Source: Candidatus Amarolinea dominans
Lineage (GTDB): Bacteria; Chloroflexota; Anaerolineae; SSC4; Amarolineaceae
Direction: 5' to 3'
NCBI GenBank assembly: GCA_016719785.1
Contig: JADJYJ010000003.1
Location: forward strand, 558,001 to 622,000
DNA length: 64,000 bases
The notes below the pieces were generated by a model. That model was not told the origin of the DNA and did not search any database. It was given only the letters and a program-made list of their open reading frames with translations. The translations under genes were made by a program, and so were the position numbers. This document shows positions 1 through 12,843 of this stretch, in pieces; position 1 is the first letter of the stretch; every line of letters starts with the position of its first letter.

Positions 1-1
1 C

Positions 2-2380
2 AACTGGTCCTCCAGCAGCGTGCCCACCAGCGCCGACAACGTGACCATCCCCGCAGCGCCGTCCAACCAACCGGCCATCGCTGCCGCGGGAGCGGTCTGC
101 AACCAGATCACCATCGAGTCCGGCGCCTCGCTGACAATGAACGGTTCGACGGCCTATACCTTGTCTGTGGCGGGAGACTGGATCAACAACGGAACTTTCA
201 ATCGGGGGATTGGAACGGTTGATTTCAACGGAACCAGTTCCTACCAGGAAATAGCTGGCACATCAACCACGAACTTCAATATCCTTTCGGTGACGAAGGG
301 CGCCAAGGACAGAATCCTGGAGGCCGCATCGCTGATTACCCTGAACGCTGCCGTTAACCCGCTTGTGCTAACATCAGGCACGTTCAAGCTATCGAGCGCG
401 TCAACTCTGTTGCCGTTTACATCCGGACCGTCCATAGGCAGTACTGCGGGCTTCTGGAACAATGGGGGCACGATCAATGCCGGCAGTTATAGCTGGACGC
501 TCAATGCTGGCTTACTGAGGATATCGGCCGGGACTGTCAACGTAGGTGCAAGCTCTGGAAACAGCATAACCTACCTGAATAATGGAACCCTGATCATGGA
601 AGGCGGAGCGCTGAACATTGCCGGCAGGTTTTCGCCCAATAGTGGTACTTCAACCGGAACATTCACCCAGTTGGGTGGTATCATCACGGTGAACACGGTC
701 GGCAGTACGAGCACCTCAAGGGCGCCATTTGAGCTGAATTCAGGCGTTCCCTTCACGATGAATGGCGGAACGATAGTCGTGCGCAGGGCATCTTCGAACG
801 CGGCTGACGTGATTGTCCTTTCCACCACCTACGAAGTCACTGGCGGCGCCCTGCAAATCGGCGACGCTTCCACGCCTGCAGGCCAGACCATCCGCGTCAA
901 CAGCATCGCGCCGGTCTACAACCTGATCGTGAACGCCACCAACTCGCCGACGGCTCAGCTCGTCACCAACGGCTTGACGGTCAAGAACGACGTGACCATC
1001 TCCGGCGGCACGTTGAACGCTAACGGCCTGAACATGAATGTTGGCGACAACTGGACGAACAGCGGCAGCTACACCCACAACAACGGCGCCGTCACTTTCA
1101 ATGGCGCCGCTGCGCAGGCCATCGGCGGCAGCGTGGACACGACGTTCGCGTATCTGACGATCAACAACGCGGCCGGTGTGTCCCTCAATCGGCCTGCGGC
1201 GGTGAACAACCAACTGACGCTCACTAGCGGCCTGTTGACGCTGGGCAGCTACGACCTGACCCTGGGATCCTCGGCGTCGGCCATCAGCGGCACGTTCGGC
1301 GACGCTCGCATGATCGTGGCTGACGGCGCAGGCGCTTTGTGCAAGCAGTTTGCCGCCAACGGTTCGTATGACTATCCCATCGGCGACGCTACCGGCGCAT
1401 CTGAATACTCCCCGGTTACGTCTTTCAGCGTCAGTGGCGCGAATTTCAGCAGCGCGGCCGTTTGTTTCCGCGTCACGGATACTGTTCACCCTGACAAGCC
1501 GGCCGGCGCCACCACCTACATCACCCGCTACTGGACCGGCGCGCAGAACGGGACTATTGATAGCCTCTCCTATGACGCAACGTTCGGCTTCAAGGCAGGT
1601 GACGTGGTCGGCGCAGAAGCCATGAATGGCAAGAAGTGGGATGGCGGGCCGGCCTGGATCGAGCTAGGGACTGTCAGCGGTACGAGCTTCCCGGCCAGTG
1701 GTCAAACGGGCTTCTCCACCTTCACCGCCTTCAAGAGTGGTGTTCTGTCGGCCGCCCTCGCCGATTTCAGCGCCATCCAGAGCGGCGAGGCCATGCGTGT
1801 CAGTTGGGAAACAGTCAGCGAACTGGGCAACGTGGGCTTCAACCTCTGGCGCGGAACTTCGCCCGCTGCGCCGGACGTGCAACTCAACAGCAGCCTGATC
1901 CCGTCACAGGCGCCGGGCAGCAGTCAGGGCTTCAGCTATGAATGGCTGGATGCGGCCAACCTGGTCAACAACACGACCTACTACTACTGGCTGGAAGATG
2001 TGGACATAACAAACATAATTACGCGGCACGGCCCTGTCAGCGCGGCCTATGCTGCGCCCACGGCTGTGCGCCTGACCGACGCCGGCCGCGCGGGCCGCGG
2101 CTTCGACGGCATGACCGTCCTGCTGGCCGGGCTGGCCCTGCTGGCCGCCTCGCTCACCGCCCTGAGGCGGGGCCGCCGCCCCTACTTAGTCACGATAGAG
2201 CAAGTTGATTACTTTGAAACTAAGGCGCTCGCCATTGACCCGGGTTTCCTTCATGGGGCGAATGACAACACCTTCTGCGGTGGCGCCGTTGGTATAGGTG
2301 CGCTCCGCGTACTGGCGCAACGCTTCGTCGTCTTTCAAGCCGAAAGAATCGCCAATCTCAACGAGTTCTACCATCGGTAA
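2..2380 (+). CDS. secreted repeat protein with C-terminal membrane anchor, 5' partial
   Basis: The reading frame is open from the first bases of the window, so the true start lies upstream; GTG at 20 is only the first possible start codon. The protein is rich in G, N, S and T and holds two copies of a roughly 40-residue module with the pattern GDW-N-G-(x)n-G-V-FNG-Q-I-G-T-F-L (about residues 46-92 and 341-385 counted from position 20), typical of surface beta-solenoid proteins. Near residue 590 is a WETVSELGNVGFNLWRG segment, a fibronectin-like module frequent in bacterial exoproteins. A hydrophobic helix followed by RRGRR (about 2098-2180) looks like a C-terminal anchor. The last 60 or so residues are antisense to the RNA ligase and look non-native: a TAG lies in another frame at 2187-2189, so a one-base error in the GC run just before it could have removed the real stop. 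Function unknown beyond likely surface exposure. Confidence 0.75.
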   Translation, partial: NWSSSSVPTSADNVTIPAAPSNQPAIAAAGAVCNQITIESGASLTMNGSTAYTLSVAGDWINNGTFNRGIGTVDFNGTSSYQEIAGTSTTNFNILSVTKGAKDRILEAASLITLNAAVNPLVLTSGTFKLSSASTLLPFTSGPSIGSTAGFWNNGGTINAGSYSWTLNAGLLRISAGTVNVGASSGNSITYLNNGTLIMEGGALNIAGRFSPNSGTSTGTFTQLGGIITVNTVGSTSTSRAPFELNSGVPFTMNGGTIVVRRASSNAADVIVLSTTYEVTGGALQIGDASTPAGQTIRVNSIAPVYNLIVNATNSPTAQLVTNGLTVKNDVTISGGTLNANGLNMNVGDNWTNSGSYTHNNGAVTFNGAAAQAIGGSVDTTFAYLTINNAAGVSLNRPAAVNNQLTLTSGLLTLGSYDLTLGSSASAISGTFGDARMIVADGAGALCKQFAANGSYDYPIGDATGASEYSPVTSFSVSGANFSSAAVCFRVTDTVHPDKPAGATTYITRYWTGAQNGTIDSLSYDATFGFKAGDVVGAEAMNGKKWDGGPAWIELGTVSGTSFPASGQTGFSTFTAFKSGVLSAALADFSAIQSGEAMRVSWETVSELGNVGFNLWRGTSPAAPDVQLNSSLIPSQAPGSSQGFSYEWLDAANLVNNTTYYYWLEDVDITNIITRHGPVSAAYAAPTAVRLTDAGRAGRGFDGMTVLLAGLALLAASLTALRRGRRPYLVTIEQVDYFETKALAIDPGFLHGANDNTFCGGAVGIGALRVLAQRFVVFQAERIANLNEFYHR

Positions 2381-3163
2381 GCCCAGGCTTTGTGCAACGG
2401 CAAGCATGTCGTCGAAATCGAGGTAGCGACGTTGATCAATGCGCCAAACGTTGAACAGCCGCAAGTCCACTTCTTTCAAGCCCAATGCGTTCTTTTGGAT
2501 ACCTGGGCCGACGATCTCGAATTGCAATGCGATAGGAAGGCGATGTCGCGCGAGATCGTACTTGCGCACCAGTTGCCACACCGCGGTAGTGGGTCCATCT
2601 TTCAGTTCGAAGTTGCGCGAGCAAGCACGAACGACACCGTCGTCGTCCCAGAAAACGGTGCCACTGCTGCCATCGGCCTTGACAGTGGCATAGAACGGCT
2701 GGCCAACCAATGCCTCGATCATCGCAGGTACGGATTGAAAATTGGGTTCGTCGGTCTTTGGAATGAATGGCGGGAAATTGCCGCGAATATCGCCGCCGAT
2801 GTTGGCAGGCAACGGCTTTTCATATTTAGTCACACCCGCCAGTTCCGTGATGTCTGTGCCGGGTTCGAGACCCTGGGTGTCTTCAGTGAGTGGCATGATC
2901 AGGCACTCGCTGGGCACCCCCCTGAGACGCATCATGCGCACGCGCCAGCCGCGCTGTTCCAGGAACGCGTAACGCTCGGTTTGTGGCAGCAAAGCGTCCT
3001 GCAGGTAGACTTCGCACAGTTCGCCCACCGCGAACTCCGATTTCTTTGCCGTGCCTCGCCAGCGTCCCCCTTTGCCACACACGACTTCAAGGCTTTCGAT
3101 GCGGTCGGCGCCGTGAATGGGATAGACCGTGATCACTTGTCCAACGTAGGCTAGATTGGGCAT
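2186..3163 (-). CDS. RNA ligase, DRB0094 (Rnl5) family
   Basis: This 325-residue protein matches the Deinococcus radiodurans DRB0094-type RNA ligase family, which seals nicks with a 3'-OH RNA end through an enzyme-AMP intermediate. Visible motifs: an N-terminal OB-like region (residues 1-110), the family hallmark KTDEPNFQS at 136-144, nucleotidyltransferase motif I KADGSS with the predicted adenylated lysine at 162, FEIVGPGIQKN (motif III/IIIa region), EGVVIRP (motif IV) near 297 and SFKVIN (motif V) near 315. The length is close to the 342 residues known for the Deinococcus enzyme. The start has a strong GGAGGAAAA Shine-Dalgarno. It is convergent with the upstream secreted protein and is not linked here to an obvious RNA-repair kinase or phosphatase. 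Family assignment is firm; the physiological substrate is unknown. Confidence 0.9.
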   Translation of the reverse strand: MPNLAYVGQVITVYPIHGADRIESLEVVCGKGGRWRGTAKKSEFAVGELCEVYLQDALLPQTERYAFLEQRGWRVRMMRLRGVPSECLIMPLTEDTQGLEPGTDITELAGVTKYEKPLPANIGGDIRGNFPPFIPKTDEPNFQSVPAMIEALVGQPFYATVKADGSSGTVFWDDDGVVRACSRNFELKDGPTTAVWQLVRKYDLARHRLPIALQFEIVGPGIQKNALGLKEVDLRLFNVWRIDQRRYLDFDDMLAVAQSLGLPMVELVEIGDSFGLKDDEALRQYAERTYTNGATAEGVVIRPMKETRVNGERLSFKVINLLYRD

Positions 3164-3226
3164 TGTTTTCCTCCGATATAACGATCTCTGCGCTTGACTA
3201 CTCCCTTTGGGACTGTGCGGTGATTG

Positions 3227-4144
3227 TCACTGCCAAAAAATCAGCGCGGCGCCGGCCAGGGCGATCAGGGTGCCAATGACGGCGCGGCGCGTCACCGGCT
3301 CGTGGAAGATCCAGTGCGTCAGGGGGATCAGCAGGATGGGCGGCAGCGCCATCAGGGTGGAGGCGATGCCCAGGGGGGCATTTTGCACGGCGACCATCGA
3401 ACCCCAGATGCCGAGGAAGGGGCCGGTGAACGCGCCGCCGATGATGAAGAGCGTCGCGCGGCGGTCACGCAGGGCAGTGACGGTGGCGCGCACCTGCCCT
3501 TGCAGCAGCGTGATCAGCCAGAGGGTCGCCGTCGCTATCAGGATGCGCACCAGGGTGGCGGAGAGTGGCAGAAAGCCGCCGTCCATGCCCAGTTTGGAAA
3601 AGAAAAGGCCGAAGGCCTGACCCAGCGCGGCGCCGATGCCCAGGAGAACGCCGTTGCGGTAGGCGTGGTGATCGTGATCGCCGACAAATGCGGCGGAAGC
3701 GCTGGGCTGACCACGCGGCTCCATCGCGACCCAGGCGACGCCGGCCAGGGCCATGAGGATGGCCAGGGTCTGCAGCCAGGTCAGGGTTTCACCATACCAC
3801 AGCCAGGCCAGCAGGGAAGAGAAGATCGGCGCCAGGGTCATCAGCAGCATGGTGCGGCGGGGGCCAATCAGCACGTAGGCCTGAAAGAGGCAGGCGTCGC
3901 CGGCAACCAGGCCGATGACGCCGGAGAGTCCCAGCCACAGCCAGCGCTCCAAATCGGCTCCCTGCGGCCAGAGACTGCCGGTGAGCAGGAGATGCGCCAG
4001 CGAAAGATAGACCACCGCCAGAACTAACCGCGTGCGGTTGACCACCACGGAACCGACGCGCTGGCCGGCCAGGGTGAACTGCAGCGAGGTGAACGACCAG
4101 GCCAGCGAGGTGAAGAGCGCCGCTAATTCGCCCAGTAGAATCAT
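3227..4144 (-). CDS. EamA/DMT family transporter
   Basis: This 305-residue, very hydrophobic protein has about ten predicted membrane helices arranged as two EamA repeats, typical of the drug/metabolite transporter superfamily. The first repeat holds SLAWSFTSLQFT near the N-terminus and GPRRTMLLMTLAPIFSSLLAWLWYGE before the centre; the second ends with ALAGAALIFWQ. A charged loop (about residues 143-160) separates the halves. Its ATG overlaps the stop of the upstream sugar kinase gene by four bases (ATGA), so the two are translationally coupled at the 3' end of the carbohydrate locus. The substrate cannot be read from sequence; position suggests a metabolite linked to sugar use, but DMT proteins are often unrelated to their neighbours. 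Confidence 0.85.
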   Translation of the reverse strand: MILLGELAALFTSLAWSFTSLQFTLAGQRVGSVVVNRTRLVLAVVYLSLAHLLLTGSLWPQGADLERWLWLGLSGVIGLVAGDACLFQAYVLIGPRRTMLLMTLAPIFSSLLAWLWYGETLTWLQTLAILMALAGVAWVAMEPRGQPSASAAFVGDHDHHAYRNGVLLGIGAALGQAFGLFFSKLGMDGGFLPLSATLVRILIATATLWLITLLQGQVRATVTALRDRRATLFIIGGAFTGPFLGIWGSMVAVQNAPLGIASTLMALPPILLIPLTHWIFHEPVTRRAVIGTLIALAGAALIFWQ

Positions 4145-5074
4145 ACGGGTGCGCTTGCCAGGAACGCCTCGACTGCGGCGCGGGTGGGCAGGCCGGGAAT
4201 AGCGCCGCGCTCCAGCGTGGTGAGCGCGCCGACCGCGTTGCCCAGGCGCAGCGCATGGCGCAGATCATCTTCGCTCCAGTTCAGATCACAGTCGAGCAGC
4301 CCGGTCAGCAGGCCGGCGACGAAGCCATCGCCGGCGCCGGTGGTGTCCACCGGCGTTACCGCGAAACCTTGCACATGCCCGGCCGCGTGGGGCGTGAAGT
4401 ACGTGCTGCCGCCCGATCCCTGCGTTATCACCAGCAGGCGCAGCGCGTCGTGCCACAGACGGCGGGCGCCCGTAGCCAGGTCAGTTGCGCCGCTGAGGAA
4501 GGCCAGCTCCTCCTCGCTGACTTTGATGACCTGCGCCAACTGCCAGCCCAGCAACATGCCGGTGCGTGCGGCCCCAGGCGAAGGCCACAGCGGCAGGCGC
4601 AGGTTGGGGTCGTAGGAGATGAGCGCGCCGCCCGCCTGCGCCGCGGCCACGGCGGTCAGGGTGGCGCTGCGGCTCGGTTCCCCGATGAGGGTGATGGAGC
4701 CAAAGTGGAAGATGCGCGTTTGCGCGGCGTAAGTTGGATCTACATCGGCCGGACGCCAGAGCATGTCCGCGCTGGGATGGCGATAGAACATGAACTCACG
4801 CTCGCCATCCGCGCGCAGGGAAACGAAGGCCAGCGCGGTGCGCGCGGCGTCGGAGAAGCGCAGCCCGGCTACATCCACACCATCGGCGGCCAGGGTGTCG
4901 GCCAGGAAATGACCGAACTCATCGTCGCCGACCTGCCCCATGAAGCCGGCGCGCCGGCCCAGGCGCGCGGTGCCCACGGCCACATTGGCCGGTGCGCCGC
5001 CCGGCGCCTTCTTGAAGGCTGGCGCCTGCGCCAGGCTGAGGCCAGATACCGTCGGTACAAAATCAATCAGGAGT

Positions 5075-5100
<26 letters not shown>
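4141..5100 (-). CDS. PfkB-family carbohydrate kinase, probable fructokinase
   Basis: A 319-residue ribokinase-fold kinase that phosphorylates a sugar with ATP. The N-terminal PfkB signature GGAPANVAVGTARLG is at residues 34-48, and the C-terminal signature DTTGAGDGFVAGLL carries the catalytic base D258 in GAGD. Fructokinase is the best guess because the gene directly follows an amylosucrase, which releases fructose from sucrose; ribokinase or 2-keto-3-deoxygluconate kinase cannot be excluded from motifs alone. AAGGTAGG lies about ten bases before the ATG and serves as ribosome binding site. The annotated start overlaps the out-of-frame tail of the amylosucrase ORF; in the repaired frame the amylosucrase stop (5115-5117) leaves a 14-base gap. 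Downstream it overlaps the EamA gene by 4 bp. Confidence 0.88.
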
Positions 5101-7066
<1,966 letters not shown>

Positions 7067-7070
7067 GTGT

Positions 7071-8777
<1,707 letters not shown>

Positions 8778-8790
8778 GTGACCTTCCTGA

Positions 8791-8826
8791 AAAAGTTGCC
8801 AACTTTCCCAAAAGTTGGCAACTTTT
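8791..8826. repeat. perfect palindromic hairpin between permease and treS
   Basis: The arms AAAAGTTGCCAACTTT (8791-8806) and AAAGTTGGCAACTTTT (8811-8826) pair over 16 bp around a CCCA loop. T-rich ends on both strands make it a candidate terminator or attenuator inside the minus-strand carbohydrate operon, just upstream of the treS start. The core GTTGCCAAC recurs in hairpins at 50819 and 51707, so it is also a member of a dispersed repeat family. Confidence 0.8.
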
Positions 8827-8832
8827 GTTCGC

Positions 8833-9948
8833 TTAGCCCTTCACCGAGCCGGCCAGGAGGCCACGCACGAAGAAGCGCTGCAGGCTGAAGAAAACGGCCA
8901 GCGGCAGAAGCATGGAAATGAAGGCGCCAGCGGTGAGCAGGTGCCAGTCGTTGCCACGCGAGCCAACCATTTCGGCGATGCGCATGGTCAGCACTTGCAC
9001 GTCTGGTTTGGCGCCGATGAAGATCAGCGCGATCAGGTAGTCGTTCCAGACCCAGAGGAACTGGAAGATGGCGAAGGACGCCAGCGCCGGCACCGAGAGC
9101 GGAAGGATCAGGTTCACGAAAATGGTGAAGTGCGAGGCGCCGTCAATGAATGCCGATTCCAGGATGTCCTTGGGCAGTGAACTGATGTAATTGTAGAGCA
9201 GGTAGACGGCCAGCGGCAGGCCGAAGCCGGTGTGTGCCAGCCACACGCCCAGAAATTCGCCGTTGAGTTTCAAGCTGACATAGTCGCGCAAGATCGGCAC
9301 CAATGCGATCTGCAGGGGCACAACCAGCAGGGCCACCACCATGATGAAGAATGCCTTGCGGCCAGGAAAAGCCATCCAGGCGAAGCCGTAGGCCGCGAAG
9401 GCCGCAATCAAGATCGGAATCAGCGTCGCGGGGATGGTCACCGTCAGGCTGTTGAGGAACGCGCCGACGAAGTTGTCGCCCTGCTCCACCTGTATGCTGC
9501 CGTCTGGCTGGCGGATTTCGAACTGCTTGCCGGCGAGCACCTGGCCGTAATTTTCCACGGTGAAGTCGGTGTTGCTGGTCCAGTGCTGTTCCTGCACCTG
9601 GATGACACCCAGGCGTTTGTTGCCGATCCAGATCAGGCGGGTCTTGCCGTCCGGCGCATTCACACCGGCGCGGAATTGCTCGAAGGTGCCCTGCGCGTCG
9701 CGAATGGTCATCACAGCCTCGCGGTCGAGGCTGTCGTCGGGCTTGAACTCCTCAGTCTGCATCCATTCCTGGTGCGGCAGGATACTCCACCAGCCGGAGG
9801 TCTGAATGTCGAAGCGCGTTCGGAACGATGAGACGAGCAGGCCGATGGTTGGAATGGTCCAGAGCAGCACGAGGAGGGCCAGGCTGCCGTTGACCAGGAT
9901 GTCCGAACCGAGCCTGGCGCGCTTGGCGCTTGTGGTTTTGGTGGCCAT
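8833..9948 (-). CDS. carbohydrate ABC transporter permease, MalG type
   Basis: Inner-membrane permease of the CUT1 sugar ABC family, 371 residues with about six predicted helices. The cytoplasmic EAA loop, ESAFIDGASHFTIFVNLILP (residues 264-283), contacts the ATPase. Between helix 1 and helix 2 there is an unusually long hydrophilic segment (about residues 42-155) with a VENYGQVLAGKQFE stretch, larger than in enteric MalG. The ATG overlaps the stop of the upstream permease by one base (TGATG), so the two permeases are translationally coupled. No MalK-type ATPase gene is present in the locus; a shared ATPase encoded elsewhere is usual for such systems in Gram-positive-like bacteria. Confidence 0.92.
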   Translation of the reverse strand: MATKTTSAKRARLGSDILVNGSLALLVLLWTIPTIGLLVSSFRTRFDIQTSGWWSILPHQEWMQTEEFKPDDSLDREAVMTIRDAQGTFEQFRAGVNAPDGKTRLIWIGNKRLGVIQVQEQHWTSNTDFTVENYGQVLAGKQFEIRQPDGSIQVEQGDNFVGAFLNSLTVTIPATLIPILIAAFAAYGFAWMAFPGRKAFFIMVVALLVVPLQIALVPILRDYVSLKLNGEFLGVWLAHTGFGLPLAVYLLYNYISSLPKDILESAFIDGASHFTIFVNLILPLSVPALASFAIFQFLWVWNDYLIALIFIGAKPDVQVLTMRIAEMVGSRGNDWHLLTAGAFISMLLPLAVFFSLQRFFVRGLLAGSVKG

Positions 9949-11060
9949 CAGAACACCTCCCGTTGGCTGAATTGGCGCAAATTGTAGATCATGACCGGTA
10001 TGACGGCGATCAACAACACGATGGCGATGGCCGAGCCGTAACCAGCGTTCTGCGCGGTGAAGCTCTGGCGATAAAACTCGGTCGCGATGACTTGGGTGCT
10101 GAACTGGCCGCCGGTCATCACTTGCACCACGTCGAAGATCTTCAGGGTGAAGATAACGACGGTAGTTCCCACCGAGATGATGGTCCCCATGATGTAGGGG
10201 ATCATGATCCGCAAGAAGACCTGGATCTCGGTGGCGCCGTCAACACGTGCGGCCTCCATGATCTCGCCCGGGATGCCCTTGAGGGCCGCGGAGAAAAGCA
10301 CCATGGCGTAGCCGGTCTGCAACCAGATCACGATGAGGATCAGGAACAGGTTGTTCCAGGGCTGCAGATTGGCCGCCGCGGTCCAGGCCACCGGTTTGGC
10401 GCCGGTCAGGCCGCCCACGATGGCGTTGAGCAGGCCGATGTTCGGGTTGACGTCGTAGATCATGTTCCAGATGACGCCGGCGCCGACCATCGAGATGGCC
10501 ATGGGCAGGAAGATCATCGCCTTGGCGAAGTTCTCGAAACGGCTGCGGTCCGCCAGGGCGGCGATCAGCAGGCCGAACACCACGCAGAAGGTGGCGCCAA
10601 TGATGATCCACATGAGGTTGTTACGAAACGCGGTGAACATGTCCCGGTTGGTGAACACCGCCAGGTAGTTCGACAGGCCGACGAAGGCCGTGCCGTTGCG
10701 GTCGAACAGGCTGACCCAAAACGTGCGGACGGTCGGTAAGGCCAGGTACCAGGCCAGGATGGCCACGGCCGGGCCTACGAAGACAAATGGCTGCAGGCGC
10801 GCGCGCCAGATGTCGCCCATGCGCTCGATGAACCAGTTGGAGACCAGGTACAAGAGCGCGACGCCACCCACTCCCCAGATGATGGCCACCAGGGCGATGA
10901 TCCCCTTGGGCGCGTCACTCTCACGCAAGAAGCGAAAGCCCGCGTAGAGGACGAGAAAAGTGAGCACCGGGACAAAGAGCGAAATCAGTGCCTGCACGAC
11001 GAGAGTGATGAGCCGTTCCAGGGAGCTCTTGGGCTGTGCCCGTGTTGTCAGTTGCTGCAT
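9948..11060 (-). CDS. carbohydrate ABC transporter permease, MalF type
   Basis: A 370-residue membrane protein with an N-terminal cytoplasmic tail, two early helices (about residues 13-75) and the six-helix transport core. The EAA loop EIMEAARVDGATEIQVFLRI sits near residues 262-281, with the conserved G and a following proline-containing IPYIMGTI. FVGPAVAILAWYLALPTVRTF is the usual start of the MetI-like core. It is preceded by GGAGGGTAACCC and pairs with the MalG-type permease immediately downstream. A very stable stem-loop sits between this gene and the binding-protein gene. Confidence 0.92.
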   Translation of the reverse strand: MQQLTTRAQPKSSLERLITLVVQALISLFVPVLTFLVLYAGFRFLRESDAPKGIIALVAIIWGVGGVALLYLVSNWFIERMGDIWRARLQPFVFVGPAVAILAWYLALPTVRTFWVSLFDRNGTAFVGLSNYLAVFTNRDMFTAFRNNLMWIIIGATFCVVFGLLIAALADRSRFENFAKAMIFLPMAISMVGAGVIWNMIYDVNPNIGLLNAIVGGLTGAKPVAWTAAANLQPWNNLFLILIVIWLQTGYAMVLFSAALKGIPGEIMEAARVDGATEIQVFLRIMIPYIMGTIISVGTTVVIFTLKIFDVVQVMTGGQFSTQVIATEFYRQSFTAQNAGYGSAIAIVLLIAVIPVMIYNLRQFSQREVF

Positions 11061-11081
11061 GGGTTACCCTCCTGGTCGTGA

Positions 11082-11120
11082 GCGGCAGGAAAGCAGGCCC
11101 GATGGCCTCTTTCCTGCCGC
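11082..11120 (-). other. intercistronic stem-loop between binding-protein and permease genes
   Basis: The arms GCGGCAGGAAAG (11082-11093) and CTTTCCTGCCGC (11109-11120) pair perfectly, and the inner AGGCC/GGCCT extends the stem to 17 bp with one bulged base and a 4-base loop. There is no clean U-run after it on the minus strand, so it may protect the 3' end of the binding-protein mRNA or cause partial termination. That would let the binding protein be made in excess over the permeases, as known for malE-malF. Confidence 0.7.
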
Positions 11121-11249
11121 CAGACGGTTTACGCACTCGAAACTACTCAGGCATCCGGCGCCGACTACAGCTGCCGAATGAATTCGGGCCGAAAGGGCGT
11201 GCCGCCGCGAGGTCGGCCTGCGCCGACCGGCATGGCGTCTGCGCCTGAT

Positions 11250-12683
11250 TTACTTCGGCCAGGCCGCGTCGATGGTCTGGAGGACGGTGTCCAGGTCCTT
11301 GGCGCCGGAGAAGTAGTCGGTGAAGCCCTTCCACTCGGAGCCGGAGCCAACTTCGCCGGGCATCAGGTCGGAAGCGTCGAAGCGCACAGAGGTCGCTCCC
11401 TTGACGGTTTCGGCGATCTTGCGTTCGACGGGGTCGCCGTACCAGTCGAGCTGCGAGTCGTTGTGCATGGACAGCGCGCCTGCGGAGGCCAGCCAGCCCT
11501 TGACGCTCTCACCCGTCGAGAAGAACTGCATGACGGCTCGCACCTCAGGCCGGTCGTGGAACATGGCCATGATGTCGCCAGCTACCAGGTAGGGCTTGCC
11601 GTACTGGGCATCTACCGGCGGCATGTAGAAGAAGTCGTAATCCACGCCAGCCTTGGCCTCCTTGGGGAAGAAGGAAGTGATGAAGTTACCCTGCTTGTGC
11701 AGCCAGCACTTGGGCGGGTTCTCGAACATGGGAGTCGGGGCATCGCCGAAGAAGGTCGTCACGATGCTGGCCTTGCCGCCGTAGACGTACTTGTCGTTGT
11801 TCCAGACATTGGCGAAGGTCTCGACGGCCTTCTTGACCTCAGGTGACGCGAACTTCAGTTCACCCTTCACCCACTTGTCGTAGTTCTCCAGGGAGGTGGT
11901 GCGCAGCATCATCTCCTCGGTCCAGTCGGTGGCCGGCCAGCCGGTGGCGGCGCCGGACTCGATGCCCACGCACCACGCCGGGTCGCCGTCCTTGGCGATT
12001 TGTTCGGTCAGCGCCAGCAGCTCATCCCAGGTGGTCGGAATCTTGTAGCCAGCCGCGTCCCACGCCTTCTTGGGGTACCAGACCTGCGATTTGCCGCTGA
12101 AGCGGTGCCAGACACCGTACATGTCGGCCTTGCCGTCCGCACCGGTCATGGTCGCCATGTCCAGCCACGACTGCAGGTAGTTTTCCTTCAGCCAGCCCGC
12201 GGAGATGGCCGCAGAAACCGGGACAACCTTGCCCTGCTTGACGAAGGTGCCCAGCAAGCCCGGCTGCGGGAAGTCAACCACATCAGGCACATCGCCGGCC
12301 TGCACGCGCACCGCGATGGACGCCTCGAATTCCTTCGAGCCTTCGTACTGGATGTCAATGCCGGTGGCTCCCTCGAACGCCTTGATCGTGTTGTTGAACT
12401 TCACGGCATCTTCATCGGTGAATGGGCCGGTCATGGTGACCTTGGTGCCCTTGTACTTGCCGGCATAGGCATCGGCCAGTTCGGTCAGACCCTTGGCGCG
12501 GGCGCCGGCTTCAGTGCCGCCCACGGACGCGTCAGTAGGCGGGGCCTTGGTGGCTTCTGGAGCCTTCGTGGCTTCCGGAGCCTTCGTAGCTTCTGGGGCC
12601 GCGGTTGGCGTCGCAGCCTGACTGCAGGCGCCCAGCACCAGGGTCACGATGACCAACAGCGTGAGCAAATTCAAACGTCGCAT
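11250..12683 (-). CDS. sugar ABC transporter substrate-binding lipoprotein
   Basis: A 477-residue extracytoplasmic solute-binding protein (cluster 1, SBP_bac_1 type). Residues 1-20 are a lipoprotein signal ending in the lipobox LGAC, with C20 the predicted acylated residue. A linker with three EATKAP repeats follows, then the binding domain: GPFTDEDAVKFNNTIKAFEGATGIDIQYEG, VQAGDVPDVVDFPQPG, and ATTWDEL-type segments around the hinge. It lies first in the transporter operon, upstream of both permeases, and downstream of the LacI regulator on the same strand. AAGGAGAGAG precedes the ATG. The ligand is likely an alpha-glucoside, given the trehalose synthase and amylosucrase genes, but the pocket residues do not settle this. 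Confidence 0.92.
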   Translation of the reverse strand: MRRLNLLTLLVIVTLVLGACSQAATPTAAPEATKAPEATKAPEATKAPPTDASVGGTEAGARAKGLTELADAYAGKYKGTKVTMTGPFTDEDAVKFNNTIKAFEGATGIDIQYEGSKEFEASIAVRVQAGDVPDVVDFPQPGLLGTFVKQGKVVPVSAAISAGWLKENYLQSWLDMATMTGADGKADMYGVWHRFSGKSQVWYPKKAWDAAGYKIPTTWDELLALTEQIAKDGDPAWCVGIESGAATGWPATDWTEEMMLRTTSLENYDKWVKGELKFASPEVKKAVETFANVWNNDKYVYGGKASIVTTFFGDAPTPMFENPPKCWLHKQGNFITSFFPKEAKAGVDYDFFYMPPVDAQYGKPYLVAGDIMAMFHDRPEVRAVMQFFSTGESVKGWLASAGALSMHNDSQLDWYGDPVERKIAETVKGATSVRFDASDLMPGEVGSGSEWKGFTDYFSGAKDLDTVLQTIDAAWPK

Positions 12684-12843
12684 GTTTCTCTCTCCTTCTT
12701 GTGATCCTTCAGATCAGATTCAGTCAATCACTGGCAAACGATCGCCGGGCGCCGGGCCAGGTAGACCGCGTCCGTCGTCTACAGCAGAACACGAATAGAT
12801 GAAATGCCCTTTGGGTTCCTCCTGTTTCGTTAATTTTCATGAC

